Part shown: one piece after another, positions 1 through 10,213 of the stretch
Layout: each line of letters begins with the position of its first letter
Numbering within the stretch: the first letter of the stretch is position 1
Origin: Anthoceros angustus
Taxonomy: Eukaryota; Streptophyta; Anthocerotopsida; Anthocerotales; Anthocerotaceae
Assembly: GCA_010909165.1 (NCBI GenBank)
Contig: VJWM01000371.1
Location: 1-29,546 of the forward strand
Direction of reading: 5' to 3'
Length of the DNA: 29,546 bases
Position numbers and translations under genes: made by a program
Notes under the pieces: generated by a model
Told to the model about the DNA's origin: nothing
The model's input: the letters and a program-made list of their open reading frames with translations, nothing else
Databases searched by the model: none

Positions 1-70
1 TCACTTGGCAGTTGGTCCCTTGCTTGCCCATGATTTCTACAGCCTCAGCACCCTTGGTGTGAGTCATCAT
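1..70 (-). other. Possible 5' end of an open frame running off the window edge
   Basis: On the minus strand two consecutive ATG codons at 70-65 open a frame that stays open for 23 codons to the window edge, reading MMTHTKGAEAVEIMGKQG and a few more residues. In-frame stops lie just upstream of the first ATG. The look is weakly reminiscent of retrotransposon gag starts, but the piece is too short to identify. Confidence 0.2.
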
Positions 71-318
71 GGGTGTCCTTCACCTGCAGCACTTCTAGGG
101 TACCTCTACGGCCAACCTAGGTCAACTCCTAGGTGTTGTTAATGAAACAAACCCTAAAAAACACACCTGAAACAAATGGGAATGTGTTAGTTTGGTTGGT
201 CAAATATATATGTACCCTTCAAGCAAATATCCCTAGCCTATTTCAACAAAAGGAAAATATGGCTAAGGTAAGTAAGTAGTAGGTCCTAAGACAGCCTCAA
301 GTTGCTCGGACCGAGAGT

Positions 319-372
319 GTCCCGGACGTTGGGCTGAGTGAGTCCCGGACGTGGATCGGAGAGTCCCGGACG
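319..372. repeat. Three-copy short tandem repeat (GTCCCGGACG core)
   Basis: The 10-mer GTCCCGGACG occurs at 319-328, 342-351 and 363-372, with 23- and 21-bp spacing and partly conserved spacers. It directly precedes the 56-bp duplication at 382-493. No function is evident. Confidence 0.75.
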
Positions 373-381
373 CCGATCGAG

Positions 382-493
382 CCCACCTCTAGTCACCCTA
401 CACATCCGCTGTCTCTAAGCTGTTGTTTGCACGACAACCCACCTCTAGTCACCCTACACATCCGCTGTCTCTAAGCTGTTGTTTGCACGACAG
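382..493. repeat. 56-bp direct tandem duplication
   Basis: A 55-base segment beginning CCCACCTCTAGTCACCCTAC at 382-436 is repeated without a mismatch at 438-492, a period of 56 bp. Perfect identity in an otherwise decayed region points to a recent slippage or repair duplication, or to an assembly artefact. Confidence 0.92.
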
Positions 494-2520
494 AGCCCCA
501 GGACGAAGAGGGCGAATAAGGAATTGGCGGCCAAGAGGGCCAAGGAGGGTGAAGCTCCGGACCTCGGCACTCAGGACCTAAGGGACCTGATTAGGTCCGG
601 AGAGCCCAGCCCGGACTCACTCCGGACTGCGGTATGGAGGTCCTTGGTGGACCGTGAGATGCCCGCTCCCAGAACGGACTTTTTGGGGGCCTCACCAATG
701 GCGGCCGTGGAAGAGACATGGCGGGTCCTGCCACCATCATGGACAGATGCTGGGGTCTCTGGGACAGCCGAGAAGACCTGTGAAGTGGAAGCCACAAGGA
801 GGCGCATGGTGCTCCTCCAGAGCAATTGGAGGCGGCCCAGAGGCGAGGAGGAAGGCGGAAGCCTCGGCCGCATCAAGAAGGGAAACGGAGGAAGGGAAGT
901 CCGTCCATTCGACAGACTGACTAAATTCCTTCACCGGGTGAGCACAAGCAGCACAGAGGCCCAAGCTGGGTCAAGACCTGCGGAGAGGGGTAGCGCAGCA
1001 GAGGCGAGGAGGCCCGAGCGCAAGCAGAAGAAGGCGACTGGCCGAGGCGGCCGGCCACCGGCCAAGTCAAGCCTGTGAAGGCGGCGAGGAGGCGAAGTCA
1101 TAAGATCGACCGCGATCACTATCGGCGTGATCGAAACCGTGGAGGGAGACGGCAGGATAGCCGCGCTAACTCAAGACGGGAGGTGAGGCGGCGGAGCACC
1201 ATGCGCCGAGGAGAAGGAAGCCCGCGACAAGGAGATGGAGGATCTCCACGCGCCGAGGTGGAGCAACAGCGTGAGATGGAAGACCGAAGAGACCTCGAGT
1301 CCAAGTTACCATTGAGCGGAATGGTATCTGCGGGCGTGATCACGGATCACGAACGAGAGATAAGCGGCTCCGGCTACATTGGCAGACGGAGGAGGTAAGG
1401 CGATGGAACAAGGAGGCGGGGCGTCGCCGAAATGGAGAAGGACACAGGCGAAACCGATCGGCGAGTTGCCCGGCCGTCTGGAGAGGAGATGGGAGCTAAA
1501 GGCGGGATGAGCAGGGCGAGGCCTGGGCCTTGAAGAAAGGCTGGTCCGATTAAGGAAGGCGGAAGGGGCTGCGTTATGGCGGTATGGCGTGAGGCGGAAG
1601 CGGAGGCGGAACCGGGCGGTTGCGAGGAGGTGGCGGTGCAGCCTCGTGAGGTCGGCCCAGCTCCGGTATGAACTGGCGGGGAGATGGTCCGGCAAGCGGC
1701 CCGGCTCGGCTCCGGAGCACCAATGGCGAAGGAGTATCGGGTGCTCGGGCACATGTGGAAGAGGCAATCCGGCAAATTGACTCGGTTTGCCTACTAGAGC
1801 TCCTTAAGGCATTGGAAGCCTCTCGGCGCCCGCTACAAGCAGACGGACCCGGAAGGCTCGAAGGGATGAAGGACATGGGGGACACAGGGACCCTAGTGGC
1901 CTGTTTGGAGGCAATGAGGGAGAAGAGCCTCGGGAGGAGGCGGGGCAGCCAATACAGCGGACCTCGGGGTAAGTCCCACAGGGAGGATAGAGATGGGGGC
2001 CACAGAAAGGCGCGGAAGGAAAACCCGACCCAAGACAAGGGTCGGTGGGTGAGATGAGGCCTAGCGATGAGGTCCGAGATAAGGGTCCAGCTTGGGGACG
2101 GACCCGTGTAAGTCGGACCACGAGGTCCGAGATGAGCCGGACCAGGCCGGACTCGGGAAATAAAGCGGACTCGAGTTCGGACTCGGGGTCGAGGCCGGAC
2201 CAGTCGGACTCGAAGCAAGGAGGAGTCCCCTCCTTCTGAGGCAGTCGTCGGTGGCCCCTAGGAGGGACCCACTCGGGGCCGAGGGGAAACGTTGTGTAGC
2301 AGCGGTCGTCGGACCGCCGTGTAACGGCGAGATTCGGGAAGAGGAAGGGGTCCGCCTCGCGGATCATCCGATTAGGTGCGCCCATAGCTGTCGGGGACGG
2401 AGATTGGACCACCAATAAGGCGGAACCAGGACCTTCCAGGCCACCGGCCAAGGAGATAGGAGGAGGAATAGGATGGTAGGCGGCCGATTAGGGCGTCTTG
2501 GTAGCCACCGGCTCGAGAAT
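494..2520. other. GC/purine-rich region with no recognisable gene
   Basis: Long open frames occur on both strands (for example plus 479-1078 and minus 1574-2218), but they overlap one another, often start at non-ATG codons and give low-complexity Arg/Glu/Gly/Ser-rich or Pro/Leu/Arg-rich proteins, as expected from biased composition. CGGAC/GTCCGG-type words are dense, and from about 2100 to 2220 CGGACTCG or close variants recur (AGCGGACTCG, TTCGGACTCG, GTCGGACTCG). A decayed, highly charged retrotransposon gag on the plus strand cannot be excluded, but no zinc knuckle or other motif supports it. Confidence 0.5.
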
Positions 2521-2600
2521 AGAGTGTAATAAAGGCCGACTTGGGCGTAGTATAAGAGGCACTCTGAATAAATCATCTTCTCTTGGTGTTGATGGCGTTT
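2521..2600 (+). promoter_or_regulatory. LTR-like promoter/polyadenylation stretch
   Basis: The stretch carries AATAAA (2528-2533), a TATA-like TATAAG (2551-2556) and a second AATAAA (2567-2572), followed by a pyrimidine-rich segment TCTTCTCTTGG. A 6-bp inverted pair, AGAGTG at 2521-2526 and CACTCT at 2560-2565, brackets the TATA-like motif. This order resembles the U3-R-U5 part of a plant LTR. No matching second LTR was found in the window, so it may be a solo LTR relic or chance. Confidence 0.3.
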
Positions 2601-3094
2601 CTTGCAGACCTTTGTGTGTCTTCATGCTAACGTGAGTCTGAGTCATGGCGAGCACGGCAGCTCGGAGGCAGTCAAGGTCTGGTAGCGGACCCTAGCGTGT
2701 GGTGGTGTGTAGGGACCCGTGTTCGTCAGGCGGCCGGCGTCAGCGGCGGGCGTGAGCGGAGGAACTCAGGCGTCTGAGCCGGACGGAGGCGGTTGAGCAC
2801 GGAGGAGGTCGGGTGTAGCCACTTGCGTTCTTTTCCAAGGTTGATGGCGTAGTGAGTGATGAGAGGCGGACTAAAGGAGCAGTGGCGTGCGTGAGCGATC
2901 TGGACGCAAGCGGGTCCTTAAACGTTTGGCCACACCGGGCCTGTTCGGTGAACGTTATGAGTAGTTAGGCAAAACGACGATTGCGTGTGTTAAAGTTGAG
3001 CGGACGCAAAGTAAGGTGAGAATCGGTCGAAACGCGGCAAACGGAGCTTATCATTCTCTCGGGAACGGACTCCTTACTACAACAACACGAGATT
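2601..3094. other. Gene-free stretch before the copia relic
   Basis: GC-rich sequence in which I see no gene and no copia gag. It runs directly into the pre-integrase domain at about 3095, so the copia element appears truncated at its 5' end or joined to unrelated DNA here. Confidence 0.5.
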
Positions 3095-4268
3095 GTGCGC
3101 GCCCGGCTGGCCGTCAGCGAAAGTCGCGCCACACCCCTTTCTAAACAGACATTGTTTAAAGAGGCCTATAAGTGGCATCTCCGCCTTGGACACCCGAGCA
3201 ATGCCCGACTCCAGCAAGTGGCAAATTCTGACATCTACCTTGAGAAGATCCGACGTCTTCCTGATCCACCATTCTGCGAGACCTGTGTCCTCGCGAACGA
3301 GACAAGACATGTTCCCACATCATCAAAAAGACGAAAACAACTTTATACTCAAGCTGGTTCACTCTGATATATGTAGACCTATGAGTTCCTCCTCCTATGG
3401 CGGTGCAAGATATTTTCTAACCTTCACTAACGATTTCTCTAGGATGTGCTTTACCTATCCCTTAGAGTTGAAGAGCCAGACCTTTGAGACATTCAAGTTC
3501 TGACTTGCCATGGTGGAGACCCAAACTTCTCGCAAGCTCCGTTATCTGCGTTCGGACAATGGAGGGGAATTCGCGAACCACCTCTTCGATGATTTCTGCA
3601 AAGATAAGGGTATCACCCATCAATTCTCTGTGGCTTACACTCCACATCAAAATGGAGTTGCTGAAAGACTCAACCAAACTCTTCAGCGCATGGCAAGGGC
3701 CATGCTTCGACATGCAAGCCTGAATGTCAGGTATTGGGCTGAGGCCATAGCCTTTGCCACATACCTGAAGAATAGGCTTCCATCTCACTCTATTAATGGA
3801 AGAAAACCCTTTGAGCTGTGGACAGGATCTAGACCATCACTCAAGCACTTGAAAATCTTTGGATGTCCAGCCTTCAGCTTCATATCTGCAGCCAAGAGGA
3901 AGAAATTCGAAGATCGGTCCGAGAAACTGATTTTTCTGGGCTATGTAGAAGGCATGAAAGCCTACAAACTTTATAATCCGGCCACCGGGGCCTTGACACA
4001 TTCACGCAGCGTTACCTTTTACGAAGAACCCTTGATCCAACTTGATGTATCTTCAGCCCCTGGTTCAGCCCCCACGGAAGAGAGTCCCTCTCAAGAGGAC
4101 ACTCACGATAATCCTCATTCTAACTTGGATGTTTCAGACAATATACCAATTGACATCCACGATCCTCATGTTGCTTTGCTCTTGAGCCGCTCTTCCTCTA
4201 GCTCCTGCTGTCATTGTACCCCCTCAACCAGCCTTGGTATTTGGGGATTTCCCTCCAGATCCTATTGA
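3095..4268 (+). pseudogene. Copia pre-integrase and integrase core, broken
   Basis: The zinc-binding HHCC module is visible as WHLRLGHP followed by FCETC in frame 2 (3095-3367). A frameshift near 3330-3360 moves the reading into frame 0, where HSDICRP carries the first catalytic Asp (3366-3368). An in-frame TGA at 3501-3503 interrupts the phrase FKF*LAMVETQ. The core then resumes with RSDNGGEF (second Asp 3555-3557) and NGVAERLN (Glu 3663-3665). The spacing of 35 residues between second Asp and Glu is the classic D,D-35-E arrangement. The conserved tail KLIFLGYVEGMKAYKL follows. Beyond about 4170 the frame shifts again into a Pro/Glu-rich linker typical of the integrase-RT spacer. All three catalytic residues survive, but the gene is disrupted by a frameshift and a stop. 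Confidence 0.95.
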
Positions 4269-4539
4269 TGAGGAGCTTCCTCCTCTTCCTGCTGAGGAGC
4301 CTCGTCCTCCTCCTATTACTACCCGTGAGCTTCGACCTTGACACACACTTTGTCCACCAGCCAGATTTCACGGTACTGATTTCTGCCCTATTCGAGGCAG
4401 TGGGAGCTATGGAGGGGAACGTCAGGCCAACATTCCAGTCGAGCTACCTCTTCTGAATCCTGGTGATGCTCCCTCTGCTCCTATCACAGAAGATGATAAC
4501 ATATCAGGACAAGCTCTTTCCACGGAGATGCACATGTTG

Positions 4540-5545
4540 CGAGAACATTGCTAATTTCTACCTTCGACAATACCATTTTGAGCTTTCTCCAGCGCATCAA
4601 AGTGAGATACACCGCGCTCTACTTTCTCGTGTTCGAGCCTCTGAGCATATCGTCCTTGTGGACATTGCTCTATCTGGACCAGGAAAACAGGGATGGAAGG
4701 ATGCTATAGACTCCGAATGGAAATCCCTGATTCAAAACAAGACATGGCAACTGGAAGACTTACCTCTTGGCCGCTCAGTTGTCTCTTGCAAGTGGGTGCT
4801 AAGGAAGAAGTTCAATGCCGATGGAACACTTTCACGGTATAAAGCCCGCCTTGTGGCACGAGGCTTTAGTCAAAAGCCATGGATAGCCTACGATCCAGAC
4901 CTTTATGCTCCAGTGGTTAAGCCTGAATCCATCAGGTTTTTCCTAGCCATAGCTGCTCAAAATGACCTGATCCTACATCAGATGGGCGTTAACAACATTT
5001 TTATATGGGAGCTTGAGACTATCTATATGTCCCAACGACATGTATGTGGATCCAAAATACCCTAACAAGGTATGCAGGCTTCTTAAAACAATATACGGAC
5101 TTAAACAAAGTCCAAAGGCCTAGTACACCAGGATTAATGCTTATCTTCTCTCTTCTAGCTTTGTTCAAAGCCACTCAGACTCGAATGTGTATAAATTTCA
5201 CTGGCGAGGGCTACTATTGTGTCTTTCGTGGATGGTGTATTCTTGCAAGTAGCACACAATCTGCATTAGAGAAGGTCAAGAATATTCTAAGGAAGGAATT
5301 TGACATGAAGGACATAGGGGAACTTAAATACGTACTAGGTGTACAGGTTGAAAGACACTTCCAGCATCATGAGCTTTGGATACATCAAGAGAAGTACATC
5401 GGCGATATACTAAAAAGAATGAAACTTGATGATGCTCGACCTGTTGATACACCAATGATAACAAATTCGCCACTGTCAGTTACCGACTGTCCGCAGTCAA
5501 ACCAAGACAAGGCAGACATGGCCAAAGTGCCATCTGACAGCGATT
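4540..5545 (+). pseudogene. Copia reverse transcriptase, catalytic aspartates mutated
   Basis: Frame 2 (to 5065) gives GWKDAIDSEW, CKWVLRKKFNADGTLSRYKA and RLVARGFSQK, a standard copia RT N-terminal half. The first catalytic motif, normally QMDV, reads QMGV (codon GGC at 4985-4987), so the Asp is replaced by Gly and the following residues are scrambled. Frame 0 continues with YPNKVCRLLKTIYGLKQSPK and then a TAG. The YVDD box survives only in another frame as FVDGVFL at 5225-5245, with the second catalytic Asp again Gly (GGT at 5234-5236). Frame 1 (from about 5245) carries the thumb-like part, FDMKDIGELKYVLGVQV. The gene is dead by frameshifts, stops and active-site loss. Confidence 0.93.
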
Positions 5546-6209
5546 GGCTCCCTCATCTATGTGTGGCCATGGTCAAGACGAAATCCGATTTCGATCGATC
5601 AAGTTAGTCAATTCCTACACAACCCAGGGAAGGCCCATTGGGTGGCCGTCAAGCGCATCTACCGATACTTGAAGGGTGCACCTTGCCTATGAATACACTA
5701 CAAAAGACAAGTGAAGATACCTCTAACCCTGGTAGGATATACAGATGCCGAAACCCTGACGACAGAAGAAGCATAGCAGCCTATGTATTCCTGCTTAGTG
5801 GCGGTACCGTCAGCTGGTCCTACAAGAAAATTCCTTCCATATGCACTTCGACTGCTGAGAGTGAGTGCAGTGCCTTATCAATGGCGGCAAAGGACCTATT
5901 GTGGGGACGCAACCTCCTAGCAAGTATTGACTACCCACAGAACAGTGCTACACAACTGAATACTGACATCACTTCATCCGCGAAGTGGTATCAGGTGACA
6001 AAGCTCATTTGGTTTATGTTCCTACGGATTAGAACATCGCGGATGTCTTAACAAAACCACTGGCGAAATACCTACACTACAAGCACGCTGAGGGGATGGG
6101 AGTATTTCCCTGTGTCGAGGAAAAGCTATCTGGAACTGTCAGGCTCGCAGCCGTTCCGTCTTCTGGATTCTCTGTACTCAAGCGCCATGGACTCGAGAAC
6201 AGGCTCTAG
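5546..6209 (+). pseudogene. Copia RNase H and pol C-terminus, broken
   Basis: Frame 2 from 5546 reads GSLIYVWPWSRR through NPGKAHWVAVKRIYRYLKGA, the conserved RT-RNase H connection of copia elements. GYTDAE, which bears the first RNase H Asp, and DDRRSIAAYVFLLSGGTVSW lie in different frames. STAESECSALSMAAKDLLWG keeps the catalytic Glu region in frame 1 (5638-6051). The end NIADVLTKPLAKYLHYKHAE is in frame 0 from 6033. At least three frame changes separate these blocks. Confidence 0.93.
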
Positions 6210-8299
6210 AAGATTGCCCAAGTTCAGCAACCATCTTGGAGCAGAAGCAAGGCCGAAACCCCGCCGTATTCGATTTTGCCCGTTGTTGCTCGTCTCAGGG
6301 CTCTCTACATAGCGCTTCCTCTTGCGCCCTGACCGTGCATTGCCAGCCATCTCTCCGAGAGGTTGTTCAGGTTTTCGGTTTCAGATTCCAAATGCGAGGT
6401 CTTTGCATGCGAGTGGGAGTGACGGGATGAACGCACTTAAGATTAGGGCACATTTCAGTCTTTAAACAGTTTTGTCACTCAAAGAACCAACAGGCACATC
6501 GTTTCACTTGCATCCCTTCATCAGACCTACTTGAACACCAGAACAAGACTCTGCTGATAATTTTGCTTTTGCCAATCGTCAATGTAATCATCACAAATTT
6601 CTCAATAACACCCCATCCTAGCAGTGATTCGACTCAAATTGTTTGACTGTGGACGAATTTTTGCCCCCAAAGAAAAAGTGCTTAACCGTCGAGTTTCATT
6701 GGACCACGTCATTGGACCATGTCATTCCCCTGAGGAGGACGATGACATCGGAATATGTACCTGCGCATTCAGCACATCTCGCATCACGGAAAAACTGGTA
6801 ACTTGTCGTTGTCGTATGATGCCAAGGCGCCAGACTGAATTTGATGTCCAGAATTGCACGACAGATGTAACACCTACATACATATGTATGTAAATGCCTC
6901 ATTCCTACCAGATCTATGTACATACATGATCCGGCAGCAGCGCAAGGTGCGGCCGCATCTCAGGATCTCGGTTGTGGGCAGGGCAAAAAACCGAAAATAC
7001 AGGGGGAAGGTCTCGTGACTGGCAATAGCGAAGCCGAATTCGGTGGTGGGAGGGAGTTCCGGGAGGACATTCCAGGTCTCGGAAGACGGCAGAAAATGCA
7101 ACACGGTCGCCGAATGGCCAAAAGGTGGGCCAAATTGGGCGGTAGTGCAAAGCTGTCAGTCTTTTACTGCATTAGGAGGCATTCCAAATTTTTGTGAAAT
7201 GGATTGTTCGACAATTGAATAACTCACCCTGAAAGGAGGAAAATGTCCCGCCCCGAAACAAGCAGCTAGTAAATGGAGTGCTGCGAGACTATCGGTATAT
7301 GTACGAAGTAGTATGTGCTTTCGATTCTCAGAATGAAAGACAGATTTCCTGCGGGAATGCGAAAGATGCTCGGCATTTCAATTGAGAAACTGTTTGTTTT
7401 CAGAATGTGAAGACGCGGTTTTCGCTGGTCGACGCGTACATATACATGATTTCGTTCCCATAGGCACCGTCAAAGGGTCTACAAGGAAACTTAAAAGCAC
7501 AATAGACAGTGACCCAAGAATGGGCTCGCTTTTGTTGCGTCCTCCTCAATACGAAACTCCAGAGTCCTCATTACATTCATGTCTGTGGAACAACAGACAA
7601 AGACAAAGACGATGAGATAGACGAAAGACGATGTCGATTCTCAAGCTAGAACACAGTGTATTTGATATCCAATTCAACAGTAAGTGCTTACCGTTGACAT
7701 CTGTGACTCCTCTGGAACGTTCCCAGATCGCCAGACTCTTTCTGGAGAGACATATGTACGTTTCTCTGCAAAGAGCAAAACCTATCCTGAACAAAACATG
7801 TGCTTTGTGAAAACCAGTTAAGCACTAAAAATCTGCAATCTAGGCCCTTTTAGCCTGGCTCACTGAGTCCGTATCACCTAGTCAATTCAGGGCAATGAGA
7901 GGTCAAAATTCAGATGACCACAGGGGCAGCAAGCCTGTCCCATGATTTATACTTTACAAACTGGATGCTCGATTTCCTACAAATCCAACTAGCATACATA
8001 TCTGAATGGTCACCAGCATCCTTGAGAAGTTGCTTGATCTTGGCAAAGATGCATTCCAAGCCCTTGAATGCGACGCCGCACGCTCCAGATCTTTTGCTTG
8101 TCCACTGGCAGCTGCAAGCAGGTTCTGACACTGGCACCTAGCAACCCAACATCTCATAACAACCAGCTCCCACCATGCTCCTGCATGCTCTCTGCTAATC
8201 ATCCGAAGACCAAGCTCATAGGTAAGGGAGTACAAACAATATTCTGGTGGACATAGTAACGCATTCTGAGCTAAAGTTTGGACCCAGAGAAGGCTTGGA
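6210..8299. other. Gene-free stretch between copia relic and kinase
   Basis: Only short open frames with no recognisable domain are present on either strand. Its right-hand part is the downstream flank of the minus-strand kinase and should hold its 3' UTR. No clear copia 3' LTR, poly(T) tract or tRNA was seen. Short CATATGTATGTA and ATGTACATACAT words occur near 6880-6926. Confidence 0.5.
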
Positions 8300-10213
8300 T
8301 TATGGACAGGGAGCCACGTCTCTGTTGACTTGACCTTGCCATCTAGATAACAGAAACGCTGCCACAGGACTCAACCCTGAGTTCTCTGAAGCATCCAGAG
8401 TAGATCGCAATCTTCCTGATCTAGATTTCCCAAATTCTGATTGAATGGAGTCCCGCCGCTGAGACAATCCTTCCTCAGGTGCAAACACACCCCGAGCTAC
8501 ACTCTGAAGCCCTTTCAACGAAGGATCATCCGTGCTACCAAGCTTGTGAAAGAGCTTCCGGATGAGGGCTTCACTAGCACCTGGGACCAAGTGCTCAAAT
8601 TCAATCAAGAGCTCTGCCAATTCTGCTGCTAGACGGAAAGCCGCATTCTCAGATTGCTCAGGGACTGACTCACTGAGTGCAGGGAGCAAGACAAGAGAGA
8701 GGGCAGAAGATGGCCCTGCTCCTGAAACTTGAGCAAAATCCTCCTCACTCGTGGGCCTACTTGATGGTCTGCTTGCTGGCCTACCTAGAAATCTACCACT
8801 CCGGTCTGGTGTTCTGGCAGGGGATGCAGCCTCATAACCATGATCCCTATCTCTGACAGGAGGCCGCCCAGGTCTCATGTGAGCCTTCCTGAAAGCAGCC
8901 ATAGCCTCATGGAGATTCGTGGCACTGTCCTCCTGGATCAACTTGGGGGTACCTGAATCGGATGAGTGCTCCGACGAATTCCTGACCACAGTCCCATAGA
9001 TGTCAGCATCTGCATCAGCAACGTTGCTTTCATCCTCTGGCGTCGATGCCCCTTCGCTGCCCTCACCCTCTTGGGTGCCCCTAAGCCCCTCCCGGCCTAA
9101 CGGAGTCAGGTCTGGCTGCTCCATCTGCCATTCACTTTCAGCCTGGGACAAGATGGTGGTCAGCCTAGGGCTGGGTGCAGCATCAGATCTGCCCTTGGCA
9201 GGGGGCTTCACAGCAGCACTCCTGATAGTCCCCGTGGTCTGAATGGTACCAGTCCCAAAGTCCCAGCTGGCATACCTAGACTTCCTACCTCCGGCAGAAT
9301 CTCGGTCTCCCAAGCCCTTCATAGCCTTCATTTTCTCCTTGGTTTCGTCATCCAGGCCCCCCATATCCCTGCCCTTGCCCACATAATTCACAGGCCGCTC
9401 CTTGATCCTTTCCAGCAGCCTCTGGCTCTTCCTGGCATTTTTCACAAATCTATGCTTTAGCAACTCCTTGGCAGTTGGCCTCTCGGCGGGATTCTTCTTC
9501 AGGCACAGAGCCACGAATTCCTTCATGGGCCGGGAGAAGTGCTCATCCAGCTGCGGAGGACCATTCTTCGGAATGAGAAACAGCACTCGCATGGGATGCA
9601 AGTCGGAGTAAGGAGGCTCACCCTTGGCCATCTCAATGGCCGTGATTCCTAGCGACCAGATGTCAGCCTTCTCGTTGTAGCCCTCGGAATTCTGGATGAC
9701 CTCCGGGGCCATCCAGAAGGGCGTCCCCACAAACGTCTTACGCTTGGACATAGTCCTGGTAAGCTGCGCGGAAACCCCGAAATCCGCCACCTTCACATCG
9801 CCATTAGCCGTGAGCAGGATATTCGCGGCCTTAATATCCCGGTGAATTCTGCCCTCGCTGTGCAGGTAGTCCAGGGCCTGCAAAAGGTCCTTGAGAATGC
9901 AGGCGATGGAGGCCTCGTCCAGCGGCGGCCCCATCTCCAGCAGATCGCTTACGGAGCCCCCGGCCATGTACTCCATCACAATCCAAAGCCGCGTCTTATG
10001 CAGGTAGGAGCCATAATACTCGGTGATGAAAGCACACCGGCACTGCGACAGCACAGAGATCTCCTTCTGGATGTCGTCCACCTCGTCCTCCGCCTCCTCC
10101 AAGTCTATCACCTTGATGGCCACATCCTTGCCCAGCTCCTTGTCAAATCCCCGATACACATCCCCAAACGACCCCTTCCCGATCAGCTGCAGCGGCTGGA
10201 AGCGGGCCTCCAT
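8300..10213 (-). CDS. MAP4K / STE20-type (GCKIII/MST3-like) serine-threonine kinase
   Basis: A 637-residue protein closely resembling the plant MAP4K clade of STE20 kinases, which phosphorylate Ser/Thr in signalling from the cytosol and membranes. The kinase domain spans about residues 8-256: Gly loop GKGSFGDV (12-19), catalytic Lys34 in VAIKV, alpha-C Glu51, HRDIKAAN (124-131, Asp126), DFG (144-146), activation-loop KRKTFVGTPFWMAPE with Thr160 as the likely phosphosite, and APE (169-171). The Ser/Pro-rich tail contains a SRPASRPSSRPTS-like stretch and ends in FLLSRWQGQVNRD, which matches the conserved end of plant MAP4Ks, so the protein is full length. The ATG at 10213-10211 is chosen because an in-frame TAG lies upstream (10264-10262) and the context is strong (G at -3, G at +4). 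The frame extends further upstream only through non-ATG codons. There is no intron, frameshift or missing catalytic residue. Flowering-plant relatives are intron-rich, so a retrogene is possible. Confidence 0.95.
   Translation of the reverse strand: MEARFQPLQLIGKGSFGDVYRGFDKELGKDVAIKVIDLEEAEDEVDDIQKEISVLSQCRCAFITEYYGSYLHKTRLWIVMEYMAGGSVSDLLEMGPPLDEASIACILKDLLQALDYLHSEGRIHRDIKAANILLTANGDVKVADFGVSAQLTRTMSKRKTFVGTPFWMAPEVIQNSEGYNEKADIWSLGITAIEMAKGEPPYSDLHPMRVLFLIPKNGPPQLDEHFSRPMKEFVALCLKKNPAERPTAKELLKHRFVKNARKSQRLLERIKERPVNYVGKGRDMGGLDDETKEKMKAMKGLGDRDSAGGRKSRYASWDFGTGTIQTTGTIRSAAVKPPAKGRSDAAPSPRLTTILSQAESEWQMEQPDLTPLGREGLRGTQEGEGSEGASTPEDESNVADADADIYGTVVRNSSEHSSDSGTPKLIQEDSATNLHEAMAAFRKAHMRPGRPPVRDRDHGYEAASPARTPDRSGRFLGRPASRPSSRPTSEEDFAQVSGAGPSSALSLVLLPALSESVPEQSENAAFRLAAELAELLIEFEHLVPGASEALIRKLFHKLGSTDDPSLKGLQSVARGVFAPEEGLSQRRDSIQSEFGKSRSGRLRSTLDASENSGLSPVAAFLLSRWQGQVNRDVAPCP

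Larger units (their letters stand above)
3095..6209 (+). mobile_element. Degenerate Ty1/copia LTR retrotransposon (pol region)
   Basis: The protein order along the plus strand is pre-integrase zinc finger, integrase core, linker, reverse transcriptase, RNase H and the C-terminal NIADVLTKPL signature. This is the Ty1/copia order, with integrase before RT; Ty3/gypsy has it after. The pol is spread over all three frames with several stops. A gag with zinc knuckle, a protease and flanking LTRs were not found, so the copy is 5'-truncated or eroded. The frame carrying NIADVLTKPL runs to a TAG at 6207-6209. It cannot encode a working polyprotein. Confidence 0.95.

Noticed and set aside
479-1078. 199-codon plus-strand frame as a gene
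   Set aside because: It starts at a non-ATG codon, is low-complexity and charged, and overlaps equally long frames on the other strand. No motif.
1306-2451. Long minus-strand Pro/Arg/Ser-rich frames (153-215 codons)
   Set aside because: They overlap each other in different frames and mirror the purine-rich plus strand; a composition artefact.
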